Shown here piece by piece: positions 20,095 through 28,878 of a stretch of DNA of 64,000 bases. The stretch comes from Meghimatium bilineatum (Eukaryota; Mollusca; Gastropoda; Stylommatophora; Philomycidae): contig CM067317.1 of the NCBI GenBank assembly GCA_034231615.1, forward strand, positions 44,710,652-44,774,651, given 5' to 3'. The stretch's first letter is position 1; each line of letters opens with the position of its first letter. The position numbers and the translations under genes are program-made. The notes beneath the pieces are model-generated. The model did not search any database. It had not been told where the DNA came from and saw only the letters and a program-made list of their open reading frames with translations.

Positions 20095-21190
20095 TTGTTT
20101 GTTTTGCGTTCGCTCCATTGTAATCAGCACAGATATTCATGTGATTTCCGCCAGGAGCGTAGTTACATTGTGCCACTGTTATGTGCCTTGCAGGCCCAGC
20201 ACATCTGATTTCGACATGCCTTGACATTTCGGGTGGACTGCCCTAACCCGTGACAGCCTTCCTATCTGTCGTCAGGCAGTGAATGTGTACTTATTCTACG
20301 CCGAAACTGTTTGTCCTTCACATCTATCTTGCACGAGGTGTTCCGCCACCAGTGAACTTGTCTCGTAATTTGACGTATTGTGACTGGGCCCATTGGGTAC
20401 TGAACCTTTTCTCATCCTCAAGCCTGGTTCCGGTTTAGTAAGAACTTGACAGAAGAAATGGACTCGGACTCGTTCACCCTCTTAGCCGAAGTGTTGTTCA
20501 CCAACTTCATGAACCACTCATCCTAAGTCCGAGTCTATACACATTTTTATGAGCGTCAGGGACTAGCATTTGTGCTAGAACAGCTGAACAGTGCTGTCAC
20601 CCTGGAAGGCTGTGCCCGCGCCCATCAGGCACTGAATCTTTTCTCTCCGCAAGCATGATTCCGTTATAGAAAAAACTCAACAGTAGAGTTGGGCCTGGGC
20701 TGGTATCACCGGTATCTAGGAGCTTGTCTCGAATAAACAAAACAATAGTTCTGATTTCGTTGAAACGTTTTTCATTCTCTTTGCACGTGCTGCTGTCCTC
20801 TAGCGCTGTGCTTCCTTCTCAGTGTACACATTGTGCTATTATTTTTATTGTGACTAATGTGCCATTCTTTATATTTCTCATAACATCTGCCCACTTTGTA
20901 ACAACTGCATTGGCTGCCCTTCCGATGCTTCTGCAGAACCGACTAGCTTCACTGTGTGTCAACAGTACTGCTGCATGTGTTGTTGCAGAGGTGTCTGAGA
21001 TATTGCCTGTCAAATCTCTTTCCAACTACTACCTCCACTTTCACGGACACAATCCCCAAAAGTTTTAGCCAGAATCAGCACGAGCAGCTGTATTTCTGTT
21101 TCCAGGGTGCACAATGAGGAGGTAATTATGGGATCTTGGTTATCTACTAACCCTGGGTCCGCCGAGAGCAATGCTGTACCCTTTGCACCC
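20095..21190 (-). mobile_element. Retroposon C, copy 1 (~1.1 kb)
   Basis: Plus strand starts TTTGTTTGTTTTGCGTTCG and ends GCTGTACCCTTTGCACCC, the same ends as 37981-39227. The tail-proximal part contains CATTGTAATCAGCACAGATA, GCCCAGCACATCTGATTTCG and ATGCC, which parallels the A/B core. An internal segment with CCCATCAGGCACTGAATCTTTTC and AACTCAACAGTAGAGTTGGGCC is repeated. Flanks ACATTTAATCTTG and ACATCTTATCTTG are a probable TSD with two mismatches. Confidence 0.85.
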
Positions 21191-21477
21191 AACATCTTAT
21201 CTTGATAAAGACCTTTTTGGTCAAAACATCAATTCTGAGAATTGTTTCATGTAAAACTGTTATACAACAATTTTTTATTCAATCAAATATCATGTGCCTG
21301 CCCACTTTTTTTCAGAATTGTGAACGAAATGTGCAGCTTCATTCCAAGTATGTTATAGTACGAGCAGTTAAGGTCACCAGCAGACAATGTTGCCAAAAAA
21401 ACAAAACGATTAATTTAATCGGAGATATCTGTTTAGTGAGCTTGCCAGCTACAGTACAGATAAAGATGTGTGTTTGT

Positions 21478-21712
21478 TACAAACTCCTGCCAAGGTCATG
21501 AGGGGGAGCTCTCAGTGTGTAGCGCACAGTTTGATTACAGCTTGGCTGCGATATCTGTGCCTTTTGGTCTGCCATATAACTTTTGGATCATTAGCCTGTG
21601 TAATGGAATAGCCAACTCAATCCCCAAATCTCCTTAATGGCCTCATATGACATGCATGGAAGGTGAGTGATGCTATTCTTTGTCCATATGTGACTCCGAG
21701 CAACACACATGA
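21478..21712 (-). mobile_element. Retroposon B copy, degenerate
   Basis: AACTCCTGCCAAGGTCATGA, then AGCTTGGCTGCGATATCTGTGCC, AATCTCCTTAATGGCC and CATGCATGGAAGGTGAG follow B order. Confidence 0.8.
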
Positions 21713-21807
21713 GGTCCTACACTCAATTCAGCAGCCACTGCTCCTAAGTGTTGAAATAATGACGACATTTCACGACTAACAGAACATCGACTCGTTTTAT
21801 ATGTAAG

Positions 21808-22080
21808 TCCCTCACCCAAGTGTTACCTGGGAACCAAAATGAGAGCAAAGAATAAAAACACATTTACCTTCCATACAAATTGTAATAGGCGACTAAGGAG
21901 GTTAGGTGGAGATGGCTGTCCCATCCCACATATGATCAAAGAGACACAAAGTGATACTGAAGTTAAATATGTTCGGTTGAAAGGCGCAGATACCGCAGCA
22001 ATGATGGAAACTGTGACAACACATTCTAACTACATCCTGCTGATCTGCAGGAGCTTGCGAACAATCGCAGAAGATGAAAT
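21808..22080 (+). mobile_element. Retroposon B copy
   Basis: Sense-strand order from GAGCAAAGAATAAAAACAC through GGCGACTAAGGAGGTTAGG, GGCTGTCCCATCCCACATA, TTGAAAGGCGCAGATACCGC and CTACATCCTGCTGATCTGCAGG to AATCGCAGAAGATG. Confidence 0.88.
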
Positions 22081-22157
22081 TTAAGTATGGAAACTGCTGG
22101 TTGCTCTAAAATATTGGCCATAAAACATAAATATTTCTCTTAGATCACTATTTCCAC

Positions 22158-22300
22158 CAAAGGCAGATGTGTCGGGCAATTGCCGCAAATAAAATGGTTT
22201 TAAAGCGTATTTCCATTCTCTGGACTAAATCCAACTAGAAATTGCGCAGGACAATGTCATGTTACAAGGGAAATCCAGCGGAGAGTTTCTTCTTCATCAT
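22158..22300 (+). mobile_element. Retroposon A copy, tail truncated
   Basis: CAGATGTGTCGGGCAATTGCC, ATTTCCATTCTCTGGACTAA, CAGGACAATGTCATGTTACA and ATCCAGCGGAGAGTTT, then a short GAA-poor end next to a LINE fragment. Confidence 0.82.
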
Positions 22301-22311
22301 TTTTCAGTCAG

Positions 22312-22480
22312 ATATCAGATACCAATAGCTTCAATGAATTCTGTGGTTCGCTTCAGGTCATCCATGGAACCCCTCAAGTCTAGAAGAAGTGCAGTCTCAG
22401 TGGGCCATATTTTCTCCTTCTCTTCTTGGTAGATTTGACACATAAGAAGAATGTGTTCTGCAGTCTCTGGACTGTGGTAG
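22312..22480 (-). pseudogene. LINE C-terminal fragment
   Basis: Reads ETAEHILLMCQIYQEEKEKI then WPTETALLLDLRGSMDDLKR, the post-RNase-H tail of a LINE protein (compare SEHILQEC at 541-1256). The upstream side has been replaced by the 29-bp minisatellite. Confidence 0.75.
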
Positions 22481-22722
22481 TACAAGTGACGATGATAGAA
22501 CTGTGGTAGTACATGTGACGATGATAGAACTGTGGTAGTACATGTAATGATGATAGAACTGTGGTAGTACATGTAATAATGATGGACTGTGGTAGTACAT
22601 GTAATGATTATGGAACTGTGGTAGTACATGTAATAATGATGGAACTGTGGTAGTACATGTAATGATTATGGAACTGTGGTAGTACATGTAATGATGATGG
22701 AATAGTGGAAGTACTGTGGAAT
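22470..22722. repeat. ~28-bp minisatellite, 9 units
   Basis: ACTGTGGTAGTACATGTAAT followed by GATGATGGA recurs nine times with small indels. The first unit overlaps the LINE fragment's CTCTGGACTGTGGTAGTACA, so the unit appears to come from the LINE sequence. Confidence 0.93.
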
Positions 22723-22984
22723 CCCTCTATAGCTCATAAATTTCTAGCAAATTTCCTGTTACCAGCAAACCCCTCCATCACTAACGCCTTTTATACAGAC
22801 ATAACACAGCTGTTTATAACACAAACATAACACAGACCTACCACAACCTGACACAGGGATCTGGTAAGTGAGTAATAAATGCTTCTTTCCCTGAATTTGC
22901 GCCTACCAACTTCATTTTCTTTTGATTATAAAGAAAATATTATGAGTATACTCAACAGAGAGGTTGTAAGCTGGTAAACAGTGT

Positions 22985-23340
22985 CTACTTTCATAGGCAA
23001 CAACAGACCATCATTTTTCGACTTAGAAAGGCTTCTGCACGACTCCAGGGCCACCTGTACCAAATCAGGGTAGCCCATACAAATGAATGTCCATGCCGAG
23101 CAGGCATACAGATCCCTGAACACATACTCAAAGATTGTCCAGGATACAAAGAACTGCAAGGCAAGACATAGCCACACTAGACTGAACTGAGGCAAAAACT
23201 TTAGGGCAGCCGCTATGACCTGGAGAAGATGGAGCTTCGTCCTGGCCACTGGCCTGAAGATCTAACAAAAACTTTGGAACAGCCGCTATGACATGGAGAA
23301 GACGGAGCCTGAAGATCTAACACAACCAAAAGAATCCTGA
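22985..23340 (+). pseudogene. LINE C-terminal fragment with internal duplication
   Basis: Reads RQQQTIIFRLRKASARLQGH, then LYQIRVAHTNECPCRAGIQI and PEHILKDCPGYKEL, a CPC...EHIL..C zinc-knuckle tail. A ~60-bp segment (CAGCCGCTATGACCTGGAGAAGA...GAAGATCTAACA) is then repeated. Confidence 0.8.
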
Positions 23341-23584
23341 ATACAGAAACATGGTCTGCTGAAATGTCGATGTGTCAGGAGTCAAGTTAACTACGTGATC
23401 ATTGATGCCAACAAATAGAAGTTCTAAATTTTGAAAACTGATTTCGTTGGGTTCTGTTAACATCCTCCACCCCACGCAATCATCTTTGTTGTCTGATTCT
23501 ACAAACTCACTCCCTATACACAATCATTACTTGTTTGATTCCACTAACCCACTGCATATACACGATCATCTCTAATATTAAGTT

Positions 23585-23863
23585 CGCCCATGTGTTGCCG
23601 GGCCAGAAAGGGGAGCAAAGAATAACAACACTGTTTACCTTTCACGCATGTTGTAAAAGGCGACTAAGGAGGTTATGGGATGGAGTTGGCTGTCCCATCC
23701 CATATAGGGTCAGTGACCCAAAGCCATGCTAAAGTCGAATGTGTCAGGCTGAAAGGCGCAGATATCGCAGCAATGCTGTAAACCATGGCACAACGCATTC
23801 CGTTCTCCGGACTACATCCTGCTAATCTGCAGGAGTTTGAGAACGAACGCAGAAGAAAAAAAG
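23585..23863 (+). mobile_element. Retroposon B, complete, with TSD (reference copy)
   Basis: A 279-bp element between perfect 11-bp repeats AATATTAAGTT at 23574-23584 and 23864-23874. Sense 5' end CGCCCATGTGTTGCCGGGCC; 3' end GAACGAACGCAGAAGAAAAA. It is the cleanest full-length B here and lies 60 bases from the 23926 DNMT1 exon, downstream of its donor. Confidence 0.95.
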
Positions 23864-23925
23864 AATATTAAGTTAACCTCTGCTTCCATTTAGACATATG
23901 ACCAACTACAAACAATTCATCTCAC

Positions 23926-23974
23926 CTTCGCAGTTATGTCTCCATCTTTGAACTCTGACTCAATCTTGTTTAGC
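23926..23974 (-). CDS. DNMT1: DNMT1 exon: DMAP1-binding domain
   Basis: Reads LNKIESEFKDGDITAK, matching human LCDLETKLRKEELSEEG in the DMAP1-binding domain, which recruits the DMAP1 corepressor. 49 bp, phase 2 in, phase 0 out; acceptor TTTCAG, donor GTGAGA. It is the most 5' exon found. The start-codon exon should lie at higher coordinates but I could not identify it, and several LINE and SINE insertions fill the next 3 kb. Confidence 0.85.
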
Positions 23975-24002
23975 CTGAAATTCAAAAAATATTAATATTC
24001 TT

Positions 24003-24130
24003 GCTAAAGTCAGATGTGTCAGGACAGAAGTCACAAATATGACATCAAAGCTAAACTGCGACACCAATGCACTACATTCTCCAGACTACATTCTGCTTAC
24101 ATGCAGGAATTTTAGAACAAACGCAGACTT
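24003..24130 (+). mobile_element. Retroposon B fragment (3' half)
   Basis: AAAGTCAGATGTGTCAGGACAG, AAGCTAAACTGCGACACCAATGC, CAGACTACATTCTGCTTACA and TTTAGAACAAACGCAGA, i.e. the core and tail only. Confidence 0.75.
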
Positions 24131-24172
24131 AGAAAGCATATAAACAACATAAAAATCAATGTCAGTTTTAGT

Positions 24173-24525
24173 CTTGTCTGCATTCTTTCTCAAATTCCTG
24201 CTTATATACAGGAGATAGTCCATACAACGGAATATACTATGTCATGATTAAATGGACATTAAGCACATGTGTTACTCAAACCAAAAGGGGAGCAAAGAAT
24301 AGTAACACCACGGCCCTTGACCCATGCATGTCATAAAAGGCAACTAAGGTTTGGGGAAAGAGTTTCAGTCTCACCTCATAGGTTGAATTTACCAAAATAC
24401 CCATGATGAAATTGGATGTGGTAGACCAAAAGCAGATATTGCAACCAAGCTGTAAAACATGATACAATGCATTCTGCTATCCTGACTACATTCTAGTAAC
24501 CAGGAAACGTTTAAGAATGAAAACA
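24173..24525. mobile_element. Two B copies in inverted arrangement
   Basis: 24173-24250 is the tail end of a minus-sense B (CATTCTTTCTCAAATTCCTGC...GTCATGATT). From about 24262 a plus-sense B follows: CAAAAGGGGAGCAAAGAATAG, CATGCATGTCATAAAAGGCAACTAAGG and AAGCTGTAAAACATGATACAATGC. The inverted pair could fold as a hairpin in RNA. Confidence 0.7.
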
Positions 24526-24734
24526 GAAACATTATTTTTGAAACGATTGCAAAGTTTCACATTTAAACTTTACCACGAAACCAAAGGCCATCAGTTTTCC
24601 TGCGGTAAAAGACCGGCAGACATTTTCAACCAGTTGCTATACTCATTTAGCGACATATAACATATGATGTTTAATGTTTACATGACCGGAATTAACAAAT
24701 GATAGCTAGTGATATTTTTGTTTTCAAAGTAGAT

Positions 24735-25865
24735 ATAGTAACACAGCATTCATAGACTTAACAAAAGAATTTGACATGGTAAGTAGGAAGGGGCTGTGGT
24801 AGATGATGTGTATTAGCCCCTATAATACTTAACATCATGTGCTCTGCTATGTTGGATGATGCTTTTAGAGATCTAAACTTGGGAGTAGACATATATCGCA
24901 TCCATGGAAAATTATTCAACCTTTGGCAGCTCCGAGAAAAAAACAAAGTCAAATCACACACAATCAGGGATCTCTTATTTGCTGATGACTGTGCCCTAAA
25001 TGCCAACTCTGAGGCTGATCTACAAAGTATTATAGACAGATTCTTCAAATCTTGTACCAACTTTGGACTTTCTATTAACATGGATAAAACATACGCCATG
25101 TTACAACTTTGACCATCACCTGGCAAAAGTTCTCACGAGACCTGCATAAAGGTAAATGGTGTAGCCCTGAAAGTTGTGAATAGATTCACATACCTAGGTA
25201 GCACTTTATCACAAAATGCCAACATTGATGATGAAGTGTATACAATGATTGCCAAGGCAAACATTACTTTCAGCAGATTGTACACAAATGTGTGGCATAG
25301 AAATGGCATTAACCAACAGACTACGCTGAAAGTTTACAGAGCAGTGGTACTCCCAGTGCTGTTATACGCTAGTGAAACATAGACTCTGTATAGACGTCAT
25401 GTTAGGAAACGCAATCACTGTCACACAACTTTCTCAGAAAAGTTATGAACATCACATGGCAAGACAAGATTCCGGTTACCACAGTCCTTGACAGATCTGG
25501 TATCCCTAGGATTGACACTATCCTGATGCAGACACAGATTCGTTGGGCAGGTCATGTGGTACGTATGCTAATACTTCTCTATGGTCAGCTGGAGAAGGGT
25601 ACATGATCTCAAGGTAGCCTGTCAAAAAGGGCGCATCATCTTCTGAAAATAGGAGAAATGCAGCAGCTCACAGCAGAGAGTAGCTAGAAAGTCACGGACA
25701 TACCAAAAATCATCTATGGTGGTTATTCTATGCCCAAACTGTTCAAGCACATTTGCGCCTCGAATAGGGCTCATTAGCCATCTACGAACTCATGGGCAAG
25801 GACATATCTCTAACTGAATTTCCCATGTGGATGTAACAAATAGTCATAATTACTTGTGATGGACG
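24735..25865 (+). pseudogene. LINE fragment: RT palm to zinc-finger C-terminus
   Basis: Frame pieces give STAFIDLTKEFDMVSRKGLW, then VKSHTIRDLLFADDCALNAN (FADD catalytic motif), FTYLGSTLSQNANIDDEV, TTLKVYRAVVLPVLLYASET and a C-terminus of the IRWAGHVVRM type. Several frameshifts and stops break it. The last 200 bases are shared with 36270-36480, where they encode a C2H2-like end CSYCARIFTARIGLIRHLRT. Confidence 0.85.
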
Positions 25866-25867
25866 AA

Positions 25868-26055
25868 CAACAAAGACGTTATTGGATGGAGTTGGCTGTC
25901 TCATCCTAAATAGGATAAAAGCAACCCAGAAGTCATGCTGAAGTTGGATGTTTCAGGCTGAAAGGTGCAGATATCGTAGCAAAGCTGTAAACCATGACAC
26001 AATGCACTCCGGTTTCCCGACTACATCCTGCTAATTTGCAGAAGTTTAAGAATGA
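25868..26055 (+). mobile_element. Retroposon B copy, 5'-truncated
   Basis: GACGTTATTGGATGGAGTTGG, TGTTTCAGGCTGAAAGGTGCAGA, AGCTGTAAACCATGACACAATGC and GACTACATCCTGCTAATTTGCAG to AAGAATGAACAG. It is wedged between two LINE fragments. Confidence 0.85.
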
Positions 26056-26059
26056 ACAG

Positions 26060-27015
26060 TGTGCTATAGTATTTATAGCACAGTCCCGTGGAGTGAAAGC
26101 CATGGAATGCCAATACACATTCAGACCCATGTGAAAGGAATACTAAGCGAGGACGAACAGAACAGTGTGCAGCGAATGACAGTCACCCTCAGTTTCCTGG
26201 ATGAGGAATATCCACAAGATATATGGGTCAGAGTGTACACAGATGGGTCAGCACAGAATGCTGTGAGGAATGGAGGTGCAGGTGTATATATAGAATATCC
26301 ACACAAGCCTAGAGATACAATCAGAACACATCGGGAAAATTCTGCAATAATTATGATGCAGAAATCCAGGCAATTAGTGTGGCAGCTAAAAAAACTGCTG
26401 AACTCCAACTCTGGCCTACAGCCTGTGGTATTCCTGACAGATGCAAGGTCAGTGCTTCAAGCTCTCCAGTCTGGAAAACTAACAGACTTGAAAAAACTAC
26501 TTAGTGAATTGTCTTACCAGTATAGGGTAACCATGCAGTGGATACCCTCTCACTGTGGAATACCAGGAAATGAAAAAGCAGACCAACTGGCTAAGGAAGG
26601 TGCTGCCGAAGACCAACCAGATATACCAATCACCTACCATCAGAAAAAACAGATGATCAAGTCAATAAGAAAGCCACAAACGCCAACACAAGATGACTAT
26701 CACATTATGAACAGATCAGAGCAAGTTATAATTCTACGTCTCAGAACAGGACACAACCGACTCTGCAGTCACATGTATACAAAGTTCAAGATTGGCAACA
26801 CAGCCATGTGTACAGGCAGCACAGAGTGCCAAACATATACTTCAAGAGTGTTCTGAGCATGAAATGCTGAGGCATACATATTGGCCAGAGGAAACAACAC
26901 TGGAATCAAAGCTCTATGGGACACTATGAACTACAAAAGACTGATTTTTATTAAGGAGACAGAATTACAGATATAGACATGTTTCAAGTGAACGAAAGAA
27001 GAAGAAGAATAGCAC
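26060..27015 (+). pseudogene. LINE 3' fragment: RNase H domain and tail
   Basis: Contains VRVYTDGSAQNAVRNGGAG (first catalytic Asp), VVFLTDARSVLQALQSGKL, MQWIPSHCGIPGNEKADQLA and VIILRLRTGHNRLCSHMYTK. The Glu-bearing strand (CNNYDAEIQAI) is present but in another frame, so two compensating shifts surround it; a further shift near 26815 breaks the zinc-knuckle tail. It ends GTGAACGAAAGAAGAAGAAG, like 541-1256, and is the longest copy of that family here. Confidence 0.88.
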
Positions 27016-28040
27016 AGTGAAGAATCAAAAGCAACTTTTACTGACTGAATTTTCACTAATTGCATTGTCCTCCATCAACAGGTTACTTTTTCTCTGTCAA
27101 GGTCTGCCTTCTCATTACCCCATGCTCTGCTACCATGGGTGATGATGACTTCACAGGTTACTGATGATGGTCAGGCTAATGATGAATAACATAACGTATT
27201 GTTACATGGGTGGTGGCAACATTATTGTCAATTTATATTTAATTATTGACTCTTTGCTCTTCTTTTCATGCTCGCCAGTCATTTTATTTGCCTACTATAA
27301 TTTAAATTCATATTTGCAGTTTTTTTAAATTATGGGCCTAATTAATTTAATTACTTAGTCGATCTGAATCAACGGGGCATGCATAGACTAACTTGAGCGT
27401 TAGGCCTGAGTCTTACTATATAACTTATGCCCAACATGCCTATTTATTTATTACTAGTAGTAGTTTAGTTATCAAGGCTCCTAAGCATGTTTTGTTATAA
27501 TTAGAATAATAATTATTATTAATATTATTAATTAGTATTATTAATAATTATAATAATCATTTCATTATAATTAATAAATATTATAATATTATTAAATATC
27601 AAATCAAATCAAATGTTATTTTTATGCCAATCTTCACATTTTTATCAGATTTGCCTGCTCATACAATCTGCATCAATAATAACTTCTGTGGCAGAAGACA
27701 ACCGCACAATTGACCCGGGCATGGCGAACGAAGATATGCAATGCAATTTTATTTAGAAACTGCAGAATATCTAACAAACAAATGCAAATGGAATTATACA
27801 GAAAGTAGGCAAACTTCGCGCTATTTCAACAACCGTAACTCTTCTTCCTGTCCAAGGTGACCACTCAATATTTTAGACAAGAACTTTTTTTTTTTTTTTT
27901 TAAATTTTTATTGATCATTTTGACATGTTACAGAGGCATGATGATGGTGATTTACTTTGTGGAGTGAAGTGATGCCCGTGAGGTGAAAGGGATGAGAGGT
28001 GGGCTTTACAGTGAGGTGAAGATGAGACATGGTTATTTTA
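27016..28040. other. No gene recognised
   Basis: Very AT-rich, with TAATTATTA-type runs at 27490-27600 and a 20-base T run at 27886-27905. No splice-bounded frame or repeat family that I could support. Confidence 0.5.
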
Positions 28041-28835
28041 AAATTAGAACACCTCAGGCATTCCATATGGTGTTATATATATATATGAAAATACTAAATG
28101 CATGTTATCAAATACATATATCCGCCGAAGACGGATGTGTCGGGCCATTGGCGCAAATAAAACGGCGACACAACGCATTTCCATTCTCTGGACTGCATCC
28201 TGCTGGAGATCTAGTAGTACTGCTACAGGAGAGATCCAACAGGAGTTTGAGAATGAACGCTGAAGAAGAAGAAATACATATATGATCAAAATAACTTAGT
28301 TGTGATGTCATGTTTTAAACAAACATTTTAAAAACACCTCAGGCATTCCATATGGTGATATATACATATACGAAAATATTAAATGCATGTTATCAAATAC
28401 ATATATGATCAAAATAACTTAGTTGTTTTTAAACAAACATTTTAAAAACACCTCAGGCATTCCATATGGTGATATATATATATGCGAAAATAATAAATGC
28501 ATGTTATCAAATACATATATGATCAAAATAACTTAGTTGTGATGTCATGTTATTAACAAGCATTTTAAACAAACATTTTAAAAACACCTCAGGCATTCCA
28601 TATGGTGATATATACATATACGAAAATATTAAATGCATGTTATCAAATACATATATGATCAAAATAACTTAGTTGTTTTTAAACAAACATTTTAAAAACA
28701 CCTCAGGCATTCCATATGGTGATATATATATATGCGAAAATAATAAATGCATGTTATCAAATACATATATGATCAAAATAACTTAGTTGTGATGTCATGT
28801 TATAAACAAGCATTTTAAACAAACATTTTATGGTG
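28040..28835. repeat. 114/136-bp dimeric tandem repeat with an A retroposon inside
   Basis: CACCTCAGGCATTCCATATGG recurs at 28050, 28335, 28449, 28585 and 28699. The last four copies alternate 114 and 136 bp, so the working repeat is a 250-bp dimer; the longer unit carries an extra TGTGATGTCATGTT. The first interval is lengthened by the A insertion at 28122. The array directly abuts the 3' end of the L1/Tx1-like LINE. Confidence 0.92.
28122..28271 (+). mobile_element. Retroposon A, complete, with TSD (reference copy)
   Basis: A 150-bp element from CCGCCGAAGACGGATGTGTC to GCTGAAGAAGAAG between perfect 12-bp repeats AAATACATATAT at 28110-28121 and 28272-28283. Because it sits in a tandem repeat, the neighbouring units show the empty site directly (TTATCAAATACATATATGAT), which proves the insertion limits. 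Confidence 0.97.
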
Positions 28836-28878
28836 ATTTTTAAGGACATATTTTAAAAAAGTACATGTATAATGGCAG

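Larger units (their letters stand above)
2206..23974 (-). other. DNMT1: DNMT1 gene, 5' half (13 exons seen)
   Basis: Maintenance cytosine-5 DNA methyltransferase, a nuclear enzyme that copies CpG methylation to the new strand after replication. Minus-strand exons at 23926, 18248, 17178, 16857, 15353, 13824, 13193, 10810, 8696, 7310, 6106, 3960 and 2206 (low coordinates) have AG/GT borders in phase with each other. They spell the family order: DMAP1-binding region, linker, PIP motif, RFTS, CXXC, start of BAH1. Missing are the first exon(s), the RFTS exon(s) expected between 10903 and 13192, and the BAH/catalytic half, which should lie left of base 1. One-base frameshifts occur in the 8696 and 3960 exons. 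Retained introns exclude a processed pseudogene; whether the locus works is open. Confidence 0.93.
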
